Shown: piece by piece, positions 48,447 through 57,679 of the stretch
Position numbering within the stretch: position 1 is the stretch's first letter
Layout: every line of letters begins with the position of its first letter
From: an uncultured Pseudomonadales bacterium
GTDB lineage: Bacteria > Pseudomonadota > Gammaproteobacteria > Pseudomonadales > Azotimanducaceae
Length of the DNA: 64,000 nucleotides
Assembly (NCBI GenBank): GCA_958296405.1
Contig: OY282519.1
Coordinates: 1-64,000, forward strand
Reading direction: 5' to 3'
Made by a program: the position numbers and the translations under genes
The notes under the pieces: generated by a model
What the model was told of the DNA's origin: nothing
Seen by the model: the letters and a program-made list of their open reading frames with translations, nothing else
Database searches by the model: none

Positions 48447-49418
48447 GTGCAAATCGGTAACTGGAAATCCACCCCCGAACTAGGCCCGCTCTATCGGCAA
48501 ATCCGGGAGATGGGATTGGAACGCAACATCGCGGAGCTGGACGCATTCGGCTTCACGGTGCTGGAGCCCGGCGTCGCAGCTCCGATGGAGTGGGTGCGAC
48601 GGCTGCGAGACCGCTTGCTCGACGTGGCGCACGAGCGCACCGGTGTCCCGCACGACCTTGAAGGCGGCGCGCATGGGCAACTGAACACGCAGCCCCACTT
48701 CAAGCATCAGTACATCCTTTACTACCTCCTGCTTGAAGACCCGATTTTCCAACAGGCCGTGTGCAACCCGCACTTGCTCGCGCTGCAAACCTACATGCTC
48801 GGCTTCAACTGCCGCCTGTCGAGCTGCACATCCTTCGTGAAGTGGCGCGACGAAGAAGGCTACGGCCCGACGCTGGGCTTGCACGCGGATACCCCGGTGG
48901 CCCATCCCATCCCCGTCGGCAAGGACACGCACACCGGCAACAGCGCGTTCCTGCTCACAGACTACACGCTGGCGAACGGCGCCTTGGCAATGGTGCCGGG
49001 CAGCCACCGCCACGCCCGCCAACCGGGCCGCGGCGAAGGGGTGGACGCCGCCATTCCGATTGAAGCGCCGATGGGGTCGCTGGTGGTGTGGAACGGCAAC
49101 ATGTGGCACGGCGCGTTCCCGCGCAGCGAAGAAGGGCTGCGCCTCGTGCTGACGATGTACTTCAACCGCGCCTACCTGTATCCGCAAGAGGATTACCGGC
49201 GCAACGTCACCCAGGCGATCTTGGACGCCAATCCGAAGCGTTTGGCGGTGTTGCTGGGCCTCGCGGACGCCAACATGTGGGATAGCGCGGACGGGCCGGA
49301 TTTCCGCGGCGCCTTCGACGTGCTGCGCGCCGCCCAAGAGGAGGCCGGTCTGCCGACGACGGCCAACCCCTACGAGGCGCAGCCGGACGAGACGGACGTG
49401 CAGGTGGCGGCGGGCTAA
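48447..49418 (+). CDS. Phytanoyl-CoA dioxygenase (PhyH) family protein
   Basis: A 323-residue Fe(II)/2-oxoglutarate-dependent dioxygenase. Iron ligands: H-x-D in GLHADTPVAHP and a distal His in GNMWHGAFPR; the cosubstrate Arg follows in EEGLRLVLTMY. GTG 48447 is preferred because of GGCGGAGGC at proper spacing. PhyH proteins hydroxylate branched acyl-CoAs or many small molecules and are numerous in some marine symbionts. It is 30 nt from the TesB gene, so acyl-CoA metabolism is a reasonable guess. Confidence 0.87.
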   Translation: MQIGNWKSTPELGPLYRQIREMGLERNIAELDAFGFTVLEPGVAAPMEWVRRLRDRLLDVAHERTGVPHDLEGGAHGQLNTQPHFKHQYILYYLLLEDPIFQQAVCNPHLLALQTYMLGFNCRLSSCTSFVKWRDEEGYGPTLGLHADTPVAHPIPVGKDTHTGNSAFLLTDYTLANGALAMVPGSHRHARQPGRGEGVDAAIPIEAPMGSLVVWNGNMWHGAFPRSEEGLRLVLTMYFNRAYLYPQEDYRRNVTQAILDANPKRLAVLLGLADANMWDSADGPDFRGAFDVLRAAQEEAGLPTTANPYEAQPDETDVQVAAG

Positions 49419-49448
49419 CCGCCGACGCTGCCATACAGCCACCGCCGC

Positions 49449-50330
49449 ATGGCGCAGCGCACCGTGGAACCAGAGCGTGGCGGAGGCCTTTCGCCGGCAT
49501 CATTTGCTGCTCTGCTGCAACTGCGGGATGTCGGCGGCGATGCGTTCGTCGCGCCGGCAGCGCCGGAGCAAACCGGCCGTCTGTATGGCGGGCAGTTGCT
49601 GGCGCAAGGGCTCGCGGCTGCAAGCTGCACCGTGGCAGCGCCGCGGGCGCCACATTCGCTGCACGGCTACTTCCTGCGCGCCGGAGCGGTGGATGCGCCA
49701 TTGCGCGTGGAGGTGGAGCGCGTCCGCGATGGCCGTTCGTTCAGCGCCCGGGCGGTGCGCGTGCTGCAGGACGGCCGCCTGCTGTTTCGCATGATGGCCT
49801 CCTATCAGGTTCCCGAACCGGGCGCGACATTCACGGCGCGCGCCATGCCCCCGGCGCCACCCGCCGACGCCGTGGCGATGACGTACAACGAGTTCAGCCG
49901 CCGCGCCGGCGAGGAAGAGGATTGGGACGGCGACGCGCGGCCCATGGACTTGCGCTACGTCAACCCGCCAGACCCGCAGCCCGGCGAACCGGTGCTGGAA
50001 GACCAACGGGTGTGGATGCGCGTTCGCGATGCGCTCGGCGACGATGCGGCGCTGCACTATGCCGGCATTGCCTACCTCGCTGACAGCACCTTGATCGACC
50101 ACGCCGCGCTGCCCCACGGCCGGCGCTGGCAGGAACCCTCGCTCAACGGCACCAGCCTAGACCATGCCATGTGGTTCCACCGCCCCGCCCGCGCCGACGC
50201 TTGGCTGTTGTTCGACCAATCCGTGGAAGCCACCGGCGGCGCGCGCGGCTTCGTCACCGGGCGCATCTACGCTGCCGACGGGACGCTGGTGGCCAGTTGC
50301 GCGCAAGAGGGATTGCTGCGCTGGAAGTGA
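49449..50330 (+). CDS. tesB: Acyl-CoA thioesterase II
   Basis: A 293-residue double hot-dog thioesterase that hydrolyses medium- and long-chain acyl-CoA. The N-terminal domain has QTGRLYGGQLLAQGLAAA and PHSLHGYFLRAG; the C-terminal half has LIDHAALPHG, LDHAMWFHRP and the final GFVTGRIYAADGTLVAS. Length and motifs match TesB. Only 30 nt after the PhyH gene, so likely one transcript. Confidence 0.93.
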   Translation: MAQRTVEPERGGGLSPASFAALLQLRDVGGDAFVAPAAPEQTGRLYGGQLLAQGLAAASCTVAAPRAPHSLHGYFLRAGAVDAPLRVEVERVRDGRSFSARAVRVLQDGRLLFRMMASYQVPEPGATFTARAMPPAPPADAVAMTYNEFSRRAGEEEDWDGDARPMDLRYVNPPDPQPGEPVLEDQRVWMRVRDALGDDAALHYAGIAYLADSTLIDHAALPHGRRWQEPSLNGTSLDHAMWFHRPARADAWLLFDQSVEATGGARGFVTGRIYAADGTLVASCAQEGLLRWK

Positions 50331-50396
50331 TGCCGGCGGCGAGCGCCCTACCCGCTTAGGCAGCGCTTTCCGCAGTGTCTGGCTTGGGCCAACCGC

Positions 50397-51125
50397 CTAG
50401 GGGATGCCCACCATTTCGGTGTTGGAGCGGAATATCTTCATGCGCTCCATGTCCACCCACTCTTCCATGCCATCGGCCTTGACCGTCTGCCGATAGCCCC
50501 GCCAGCCAGATTCGTCTGGGAAGTAGAGTTCCGCGAGGCCCGCATAGGGCTCCGCCGCCGGCGCCACGCTGTGGCTCACCACATAGCGAAAGCCACCCAC
50601 TTGCTCCATCACAGACCGCACGTTGGGAACATGCTTGGTGAGCCAGTGCGCGAAAAAGGCGTCATAGTCTGTGCCCGGCTTCGCCGCCACCAAGAAGCTC
50701 ACCTTGAAGAAACCGGAGCGTGTGCTGGGGAACGGGTCGTTCAGCGTCAGCGGCTCGGCAGGCAAAGCGCCATCCATCACCACATACTCGGTGGTCGTCC
50801 AAGGCAGGTAAGGTTCCGTCTTCTGCTGGAACGTGTCCCGCGGCGGCCGCCCGTAGGCCTTGTCCGGAACGGGCAGCGGCTCTTTGAACCAGAGCTGCGC
50901 CATGCCGTCCCACGGGTGTTCGCCGGCGGCGTTCGCGCCGAACAACGTGACAATGTAGCGAAACGCGTGGTTCGCGCCGCGCTCCCCTTGACGACGCTGC
51001 GCAGCGACGACGCCGGCCATGTGGTTGCCATACCAGTGCGCGACGAGCTCTTCCCGGGAGACCTCGGGCAGCCGCTTGATGAGAAAGATGGTCTTGGCAC
51101 CCGCGGCGGGCTGCAAAGCGTTCAT
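50397..51125 (-). CDS. EthD-domain protein with two ferredoxin-like barrels
   Basis: A 242-residue cytoplasmic protein with two dimeric alpha/beta-barrel (EthD) modules: FLIKRLPEVSREELVAHWYG in the first half and AFFAHWLTKHVPNVRSVM with RYVVSHSVAP in the second. EthD proteins assist ether or polyketide-like substrate breakdown or act as small cyclases; no single function is established. It is divergent from the Bpu10I-like locus and alone. Confidence 0.85.
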   Translation of the reverse strand: MNALQPAAGAKTIFLIKRLPEVSREELVAHWYGNHMAGVVAAQRRQGERGANHAFRYIVTLFGANAAGEHPWDGMAQLWFKEPLPVPDKAYGRPPRDTFQQKTEPYLPWTTTEYVVMDGALPAEPLTLNDPFPSTRSGFFKVSFLVAAKPGTDYDAFFAHWLTKHVPNVRSVMEQVGGFRYVVSHSVAPAAEPYAGLAELYFPDESGWRGYRQTVKADGMEEWVDMERMKIFRSNTEMVGIP

Positions 51126-51388
51126 GGGACCTCCTCCCGATGATCCAAGCGAGTGCCCAGATGTTCGCCCCGCCCCGCCCGCCGGTCAAGCGGGAAAACG
51201 TGCCCAACGCCATGTGAGTCTCCGCGTGGCAAGCGTCGATTAGGTGCCATACATGCACATGAATCGATAGAATCGGCCTCGCTCCGGTCGCCTCACTGGT
51301 GTTCGACGCCGCGGCTAATGCCATGAGTGACTTCGACCGGCAGTCAATTCTCGGCGGCGTTGGAGGCGATTCGCCATCCTTCCGCTGG

Positions 51389-52288
51389 CTAGAACCATCC
51401 CCGGTTCAACACCTCATCGGTGGTCGCGTCCACGGCCAACAATCGATCCAAGTGCTCTAGGAAGTGTTGAAACGCCTCGGGTGAGAGAGGGTGTTGATCG
51501 AGATAGCTCTCAACCATGCTTCGACTCGCTGCCCGGCCAGGCACGGACGCAAACTGTTTCCGTAGATTCGCAGGCAAGCGTCTCGCCTTGCGCAGCACGA
51601 CAATCTCCTCGATCGCTGTAACGGCGGTGCTTATGGGCGTCATATCGAGCCATTCACAGAGAAGAAAGTAGCGCGCCCCGGGCAGGACTAGCTGCAAGTC
51701 CCGTGCCGTAGCGCACGCCTCCTGGAACATCGTCTTGTCGAGGTTCGTTTTCAGTTCCGCTGCCACATATGCGAGGCTTGTACTGGTCTCGCGGGAATTC
51801 GCGAAGTCTTGCCGGTGCGATGCCTTGAGGAACAACGGCCTAGCAAGTACGAAGTCGTGATCTTTTACACGAGCCTCCATGCCGGCACCGGGCATGTCGG
51901 TTCGGAGGTCGGAATCAAAACGCAATTGAGAAATCGCGGTGGCAGGCCCCACTGTCAAACCGAGTGTGACAATTTTCTCGGACAACACTTGCCTAACGAG
52001 CTTGGGAAGAAACTCCTCAAGCACGGTATTGTCCAGCTTGAGTTGGCCTTTCTGCCGGTAGAGAAAGTTCCTGGGACTGTCGTGAATTAGTTCGAGATCA
52101 ACAGACTTCTTGTAACTGTCCGTGGCGGCCACTAGTCGGCCGAGGTCTGCTCCTGCGTCGTCCATCTGAATCAGCCAATCGTCGTAACGCTCGATTGCCT
52201 GGCGGACGCGCGGCAGGTCGGCCTTCGGCAGCTTCTCGTTGACCAGCAATGCTTGGAGCTTGTCGCCGTGAGGTGTCGCGCCAGTCAT
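51389..52288 (-). CDS. Bpu10I-family restriction endonuclease
   Basis: A 299-residue predicted type II restriction nuclease. The PD-(D/E)XK core is seen as YVAAELKTNLDKTMFQEA with Glu178 and Lys180, preceded by acidic residues in RVKDHDFVLARP and followed by LVLPGARYFLLCEWLDM; this is the pattern of the Bpu10I family (sites of the type CCTNAGC and relatives). Bpu10I itself needs two different subunits; here there is only one gene, suggesting a homodimer on a palindromic site. The ATG overlaps the methyltransferase stop by 4 nt. DNA is visibly less GC-rich than the neighbouring metabolic genes. Confidence 0.8.
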   Translation of the reverse strand: MTGATPHGDKLQALLVNEKLPKADLPRVRQAIERYDDWLIQMDDAGADLGRLVAATDSYKKSVDLELIHDSPRNFLYRQKGQLKLDNTVLEEFLPKLVRQVLSEKIVTLGLTVGPATAISQLRFDSDLRTDMPGAGMEARVKDHDFVLARPLFLKASHRQDFANSRETSTSLAYVAAELKTNLDKTMFQEACATARDLQLVLPGARYFLLCEWLDMTPISTAVTAIEEIVVLRKARRLPANLRKQFASVPGRAASRSMVESYLDQHPLSPEAFQHFLEHLDRLLAVDATTDEVLNRGWF

Positions 52289-53538
52289 GGTGGTGCCAGT
52301 TGCGACAAAGCGGACGCCGGTAGCATTGAAGACGCTGGTACGTCGTCAACACGGGCCAGCGCCTGGTCAAGACCGGCTTGTGCCTTTTGAGGCACAAGGG
52401 GGCGTGTTGAGGACAAAACCCGACGCGCGACGCCGCGGGCGGACTTCAACGCCTCGTCCTCGTCCAAGTACTCGCCGGACGCACGCAAGTGGAGGATGTC
52501 TTCGAAAATGTTGGTACCGAAACGGTTCCGGAATACGCGCTCTTGCCGGCGTTCCAGCTCTAAGCGCAATCCATCCACAGCTAACTCAGCTACTAGTTCG
52601 CCATTGAGGAAGCGGGTACCGCGCACCGTGGATTCTCGGCCAAGCACTAGAATCAGGCGAGCGTCGGCCTTAGCGACCCGAACCATCTCCCGCAGAGCGA
52701 GGGTCATATCCAGTGCGTACTGAACGACCGTAAGGAATCGGTTGCCCCTGTTCCGACGGTTCGAACCGATCTCGCATCGAGCGATGGCGAGAATGTCGCA
52801 GTCGAGCGCCTCCACCGAGCGGCGGAACTTCTGGTGGTAGTTGTGGACGTTGATGTAGGGAGGCGACGTCAAGATCAGATCGACGGAACGCGACTCTAGC
52901 GGAAGCGCTCGGGCGTCAGCTTGGCGTATCGTGACCAGTTTGCTCGACGTGGGTAGAAACCTAATAGTGCGTTCGAGCCGCGCCCACGTTTGATGCACCG
53001 TGGTGACATCCAAGTGTTGTTGAAAGAAGTCGCACAGCACCACCAGAGCGGCCCAGATGTCCCTTGCCGGGCCAATCGGAGACTCGCGCCAGAGGCCCAC
53101 AAGCGCCCGTTCAATGCTTCCCTTGTCGAGCGTCTGGCGTCGGCCGCCAGCAAACAGGGGCATGTCAGGCGGCACAACTTCCGCAAGGCGCTCATGCAAC
53201 GACGCGAGAATGTCGGCCCGAACGGCGACAGGGCAGTTTGCCATTCCATACAAACGCGCTAGAGCTACGGCGGCCGGGTTGATGTCGCTCCCCGTCGCGG
53301 CCAACCCTAGCCGCGCTGCCTCTCCTAGCGATGTACCACTGCCGACGAACGGATCCAACACTACAGCGCCATGACTCGCGTAAGCTCGCAGCAGCGCCTC
53401 CACCAATTGTGGCGAAAACTGGCCGGTCCAAGGCAACGGGTTGGTTCGCACTCGTTGGGAGATGTCCAGCCGATCCTGCGGCATGGAGTCGCGATCCACC
53501 GGCGTGGCCGCCAAGATCGAGTGGTACATCCAAATCAT
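52285..53538 (-). CDS. DNA methyltransferase of the Bpu10I-like system
   Basis: A 417-residue DNA methyltransferase. Motif I is DPFVGSGT (62-69) preceded by GQFSPQLVEALLRAY; motif IV is TSPPY (224-228) followed by INVHNYHQKFRRSVEAL. ATG 53538 was preferred; the open frame continues to 53766 but without conserved features. Order I then IV with a long insert resembles the two methyltransferases of the BfiI-like system. It overlaps the nuclease start by 4 nt, an intact two-gene restriction-modification operon. Confidence 0.88.
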   Translation of the reverse strand: MIWMYHSILAATPVDRDSMPQDRLDISQRVRTNPLPWTGQFSPQLVEALLRAYASHGAVVLDPFVGSGTSLGEAARLGLAATGSDINPAAVALARLYGMANCPVAVRADILASLHERLAEVVPPDMPLFAGGRRQTLDKGSIERALVGLWRESPIGPARDIWAALVVLCDFFQQHLDVTTVHQTWARLERTIRFLPTSSKLVTIRQADARALPLESRSVDLILTSPPYINVHNYHQKFRRSVEALDCDILAIARCEIGSNRRNRGNRFLTVVQYALDMTLALREMVRVAKADARLILVLGRESTVRGTRFLNGELVAELAVDGLRLELERRQERVFRNRFGTNIFEDILHLRASGEYLDEDEALKSARGVARRVLSSTRPLVPQKAQAGLDQALARVDDVPASSMLPASALSQLAPP

Positions 53539-54009
53539 TCTACCGGAGGCCAGACTCGGCAGGCAGCGAACCGTGGCCGGGACTAGACGAATCGGGCCGG
53601 CATGAGCAAAGAGGGTCTTCCAAGCCACCGCGACGGACACAAAGAGCGAGATGGTCGAGCGCCACGCTTCGGCAGCCTGTCGGGCCATCAGGTCGCAGCG
53701 CTTGGCGCCGGGGACCGGGGTTGTGCGCATGCTAGCGATGGTCGCCATGCAGGGCAGGAGGCCCACTTGCGCGTCACCGCCGCAAGGCCTGCCGGACTAC
53801 CCGCCGGGCTCTCCCCACGCTTGGATGGATGCGGGCACCTCAACGCCGCGCAGCAGCAGTTGCGCGACCTCCGTGCCGACAGCCGCGTTCATGCTCATTC
53901 TCTCATTTGGCTGGGGAGACCTGTCCCAGTGAACCGATGCAGCCGTTTTGCCCATCCGCTGGGCAGGTGCTATCTTGCGCCCACCTGCAGCCAAGGAAGA
54001 GCCACAGCG
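53539..54009. other. Intergenic region between methyltransferase and NIPSNAP gene
   Basis: About 470 bp between divergent genes. Neither strand carries a gene I can recognise; the open frames here are short and of low-complexity Arg/Ala/Pro content. It must hold the promoters of the restriction operon and of the NIPSNAP gene. Confidence 0.4.
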
Positions 54010-54327
54010 ATGATCTTCGATGTCCACTATCACAAGTGCCGCTACGGAACGGCGCAAGCGCAAATGAAGCTCTACGAAGAGAAGGGCATGGCCGCCCACC
54101 AACGCCATCTTGGCAAGCCGGTGGTGTTCGGCATCGGCGACACCGGCGACGTCGATTCGTACACGCACATCATGGTGTTCGATAGCGCCGCAGAGCGAGA
54201 GCGCTGCCGCGCGGCGCTGGGAGCGGATCCTGAGTGGCAAGCGTACTTGGCAGCCTGTCGCGAAGCCGGCTACATCGTGAGCAGGGAGAACCACACCTTG
54301 CTGGCGGCTTCTTTCCTCGGCAAGTAA
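54010..54327 (+). CDS. NIPSNAP-family protein
   Basis: A 105-residue dimeric alpha/beta-barrel protein. FDVHYHKCRYGTAQAQM, HLGKPVVFGIGDTGDVDSY and HIMVFDSAAERERCRAAL are typical of NIPSNAP domains, small ferredoxin-like proteins of unknown biochemical role often near catabolic genes. ATG 54010 is preceded by AAGGAAGAG about 8 nt upstream. Stands alone. Confidence 0.85.
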   Translation: MIFDVHYHKCRYGTAQAQMKLYEEKGMAAHQRHLGKPVVFGIGDTGDVDSYTHIMVFDSAAERERCRAALGADPEWQAYLAACREAGYIVSRENHTLLAASFLGK

Positions 54328-54413
54328 CGCTTTCGAGAAGTATCTTCTTCGAGAAGCAAGAGGGCGTCAGGCGGTGCCGCGCTCGGCCGACCACCGAGCC
54401 CCGGCCTCACGGG

Positions 54414-56153
54414 CTAGGGCCGGCTGGCCACCTGCACGGTGAGCACATCCGCATTGTGGAACTGCTGATGGCGCACGGAAGACGCGACATGGCGCAGCAG
54501 CCGCAACGGCAGGTCGCGCATGGGGTCGCTCCCGGCCGGTTCCTCGGCGAGCAGGGCAATGCGATCTTGCAGGTTCTCCTCGGTGGCAGCCGTGGTGACG
54601 AGTTCCAGCGTGGCGCCGGCGCTCGTGCCGCGCACAGTGAGCTGCAGCCGGCGCGCTTCCCACGCCGCCGCGCCGCCTTCACCCTCCGTCGCCTCGCTCT
54701 GCAATAGCGCCGTCAGCGCCTCTTCGGCGGCCGCCGCCACCCGCTCTTGCAGGGCACTGCCCCAGTTGCGGCGCGCGGCGAACGTCGCGAGGAATGTTTG
54801 GATGTTCTCCAGTTCCGCCGCTTCCGCCCGCCCGGCAAAGCGCCCGCTGCGCGGCTGCGTCAAGTTCACCACCAACGTCAGCAGGATGGCGGTGACGCCC
54901 CCGGCGACCATGCCGTTGCCCAACAGCCCGCCGGCGAAGTCCGCCACTATGTGCGGAAAGATCAGCTGCGCTTGGCAGCCCACGCCGATCCAGAACGAGA
55001 CGCCGACGATCAAGCCGGCGGAGTAGTTCAAGCCTTCCTGCATCACCTCCCGCACGCCACCGATAAACAGCAAGACCATGACCACGCCGATGGTGGCCGC
55101 CACCACAGGGCTGGGGATGGCGATGACGACGGCTAGGACCTTCGGCATGCAAGCCGCCAGAATCAGGATCGCGCCAGCGGCGATGCCCACCCCGCGCGCC
55201 GCCACGCCAGTGAGCTCGATGACGGATGCGCCGATTGGATAGGGGGTGTTCGGGGCGCCACCGCCCAGGCCAGCGAGCAGATTGCCAGTGCCTTCGGCGG
55301 CGATGCTGCCCTGCACGGCGCGGAAGTCCACCGCGCGGGAGCCGCTCCAAGACACCCGTTGGGTGGCGATGGCCGCGCCAATGGATTTCGTCAGCGCCAC
55401 CAAGGAAATGAAGGCAAACACCGGCAACAGCGCCCAGAAATCGGCGCCGAAGGCGAGATCCAAGCCCGGCCAATCCGCCAACGACATGCCGACCCATGGC
55501 GCGTCCACGATGCGCTGGGTGTCGTAGATGCCGAACAGCGCCCCAACGGCCGCGCCACCGACGACGCCGATCACCGGCGCCCACAGCCGCAGCGCATTGT
55601 TGCCCTTGAGGCCGATGCCAACGATCAGCGCCACCGTGACGAGGGCGCAAACCGGCCCTGCTGCGACGGGCGCTTCCGCCGGCGCTTGGTTGAGCAGCCG
55701 CGCCAGAATGGGCATGACGGAGACTGGCAGCAGCATGATGACGGTGCCGGTCACCGTCGGCGTCAGCAGCCGCCGCACCAGAGACAGCCGGGTGGACATG
55801 GCCATCTGCAATAGCGCCACCACGACCACGAGGGTGGCGAGCAGCGCCGGGCCGCCGGTGGCCAGCGCCGTTGCGGCGACGGCGATGAAGATGCTGGAGG
55901 TGCCGGCCACGATGCAATAACCCGCGCCGACGCGGCCGAACCGAAGCGCCTGCAGAATCGTGCCGACGCCGCAGCACAGCACGGTCGCGAACACGCCCCA
56001 CAGCAGATAGCTTTCTGCGCCGCCGCCGCGGAAGACGACGGCAGCCACCATGACGCAGGAATTGATCGTCAGGATGGCAAGCTGCGCCCCTTGGCCAAGA
56101 GCCAGCCATGTGGACGGGCCACCGTCGGCTTCGTAGCGGAGTCCTGCGCTCAT
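54414..56153 (-). CDS. NCS2-type nucleobase permease with long C-terminal domain
   Basis: A 579-residue membrane protein of the xanthine/uracil permease (NCS2) family. About 14 hydrophobic segments fill residues 20-440; FRAVQGSIAAEGTGNLLAGL and GGGAPNTPYPIGASVIELTG cover the substrate-site helices, but the canonical QNxG of nucleobase transporters reads PNTP, so the substrate may not be a nucleobase. After the last helix a cytoplasmic tail of about 140 residues (NIQTFLATFAARRNWGSALQ ... RLQLTVRGTSAGATLELVT) resembles a histidine-kinase-like or anti-sigma-type ATPase fold. That tail is unusual. It follows the TRAP genes on the same strand, 51 nt after dctM. Confidence 0.85.
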   Translation of the reverse strand: MSAGLRYEADGGPSTWLALGQGAQLAILTINSCVMVAAVVFRGGGAESYLLWGVFATVLCCGVGTILQALRFGRVGAGYCIVAGTSSIFIAVAATALATGGPALLATLVVVVALLQMAMSTRLSLVRRLLTPTVTGTVIMLLPVSVMPILARLLNQAPAEAPVAAGPVCALVTVALIVGIGLKGNNALRLWAPVIGVVGGAAVGALFGIYDTQRIVDAPWVGMSLADWPGLDLAFGADFWALLPVFAFISLVALTKSIGAAIATQRVSWSGSRAVDFRAVQGSIAAEGTGNLLAGLGGGAPNTPYPIGASVIELTGVAARGVGIAAGAILILAACMPKVLAVVIAIPSPVVAATIGVVMVLLFIGGVREVMQEGLNYSAGLIVGVSFWIGVGCQAQLIFPHIVADFAGGLLGNGMVAGGVTAILLTLVVNLTQPRSGRFAGRAEAAELENIQTFLATFAARRNWGSALQERVAAAAEEALTALLQSEATEGEGGAAAWEARRLQLTVRGTSAGATLELVTTAATEENLQDRIALLAEEPAGSDPMRDLPLRLLRHVASSVRHQQFHNADVLTVQVASRP

Positions 56154-56204
56154 TGCTTGGCCACCGGGCTGTGCGACGCTGGCTGCATCCTACCACCGAG
56201 TGAT

Positions 56205-57515
56205 TCAACGGCTGCCGTACAGGGCGTCCGGCAGCCATGTCGCAATCTGCGGCACGGTGAAGACCAGCGCGATCGCCCCCAGCATCGCCAGCCAGAACGG
56301 CCAAATGCCCCGGAAGATGGTGGCGAGCGGCACATCTTGGGCAATGCCCTTGACGACGAACACGTTGATGCCAACCGGCGGCGAGATCAATCCCATTTCC
56401 AGCGTCACCACCACGAGCACGCCGAACCAGATCAGGTTCACATCCGCGGCGACCAGAATCGGCAGCAGCAGGGGGATGGCCAACACCAGAATGGCGAATC
56501 CCTCCAAGAAGGTGCCGAGCGCAATGAACAGCAACAACGCCGCCAGCGCGATCTGCGCACCGGAGAGACCTTGTGCCCCGATCCACTCCGCGAGCACAAC
56601 CATCGCCGCGGTGAAGCCGATGAAGGTCTTGAAGACGAAAGCGCCGCAAAGCACCAGAAACGCCGTGCCGGTGGCGCGCAACGTGCCGGCGCAGACATCC
56701 ACCACGCTGCGCCAGCTCAACCTGCGCCGGACGACGAGGGTCGCAAAAGCAAGGAACGCGCCGACCCCGGCAGCTTCAATGGCCGAAAATGCGCCCATGT
56801 AAAGGCCGACCATCATGCCGCCGATGAGGGCGACGGTCCACCCGGCCTGCGCCAACCCGCGCCAGCGCTCGCGCCAAGGCGGCGATGACCGCGCACGGGG
56901 TGCCTTGTCGGGCGCTCGCTTGACCACCGCCCACACCGTCAACACGAACAGCGTGGTCAACAGCATCCCAGGCAAAACGCCAGCCGCGAACAAGCGCCCG
57001 ATGCTGGCCTCCGTCAGCACGGCGTAGATCACCAGGCCCACCGATGGCGGTATCAGAATCCCCAACGTGCCGCCGGCGGCGATGGTGCCGGTCGCCAGCG
57101 AGTCGGCGTAGCCGTAGCGACGCATCTCGCCGAGCGCAACCCGGCCGATGGTGAGCGCGGAAGCGAGCGATGAACCGGACAGCGCCGAGAAGCCGGCGCA
57201 GCCGACGATGGAGGCGGACGCCAATCCGCCGCGCAAGTGGCCCAGCCAGCTGTTGGCGGCGACGTAGAGATCCCGCCCCATGCCGGCAACCACCGCGAGA
57301 TGGCCCATGAGAATGAACAACGGCAGGATGGTGAGCGAAGGCGTTGACGCCACCGCGAAAATCTCGCCGGCGAGGGTCGGCAACGCCGCTGCCGGCCGGA
57401 TCAAGGCGATGCCGACGGTGCCCGCCAGCAACAACGCAAGGCCCACCGGCACACGCAGCAAGAGCAGCAGCCCGAGGCCGGCGAAACCCAGAACGGCAGT
57501 TTCGGTGCCGGCCAT
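56205..57515 (-). CDS. TRAP transporter large permease (DctM)
   Basis: A 436-residue membrane protein with about 12 hydrophobic segments, the large subunit of a TRAP-type sodium-driven transporter for organic acids and similar solutes. DctM motifs include GFSALSGSSLASALTIG, GGTLGILIPPSVGLVIYAV and GLISPPVGINVFVVKGI. It works with the DctQ and DctP homologues upstream on the same strand. A 164-bp gap separates it from dctQ, unlike the 4-nt overlap between dctP and dctQ. Confidence 0.93.
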   Translation of the reverse strand: MAGTETAVLGFAGLGLLLLLRVPVGLALLLAGTVGIALIRPAAALPTLAGEIFAVASTPSLTILPLFILMGHLAVVAGMGRDLYVAANSWLGHLRGGLASASIVGCAGFSALSGSSLASALTIGRVALGEMRRYGYADSLATGTIAAGGTLGILIPPSVGLVIYAVLTEASIGRLFAAGVLPGMLLTTLFVLTVWAVVKRAPDKAPRARSSPPWRERWRGLAQAGWTVALIGGMMVGLYMGAFSAIEAAGVGAFLAFATLVVRRRLSWRSVVDVCAGTLRATGTAFLVLCGAFVFKTFIGFTAAMVVLAEWIGAQGLSGAQIALAALLLFIALGTFLEGFAILVLAIPLLLPILVAADVNLIWFGVLVVVTLEMGLISPPVGINVFVVKGIAQDVPLATIFRGIWPFWLAMLGAIALVFTVPQIATWLPDALYGSR

Positions 57516-57559
57516 CTACACGCCGCAGAGGGTGGCCGGACGCCGGCCGGCAGGCCGCG

Positions 57560-57592
57560 GCACAGGCACGGCGCGACGCTCGCTGCCTGTGC
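57560..57592. repeat. 9-bp inverted repeat between dctQ and dctM
   Basis: Arms GCACAGGCA (57560-57568) and TGCCTGTGC (57584-57592) with a 15-nt loop, in the gap between the two permease genes. It could be a processing or attenuation site, or chance. Confidence 0.35.
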
Positions 57593-57679
57593 GAGCACGG
57601 CGAACATTGGGCGCGTGCCTCGGCACCCGCACACACAGCCTAGACGGGCGCGTTCGCAGTGTGCGCTGCAAGCTCTCGC

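Noticed and set aside
53539-53766. N-terminal extension of the Bpu10I-locus methyltransferase
   Set aside because: No conserved motif and atypical composition; ATG 53538 better fits the methylase.
53651-53932. Small open frame upstream of NIPSNAP
   Set aside because: Low-complexity product with Pro/Ser/Arg bias and no ribosome binding site or family resemblance.
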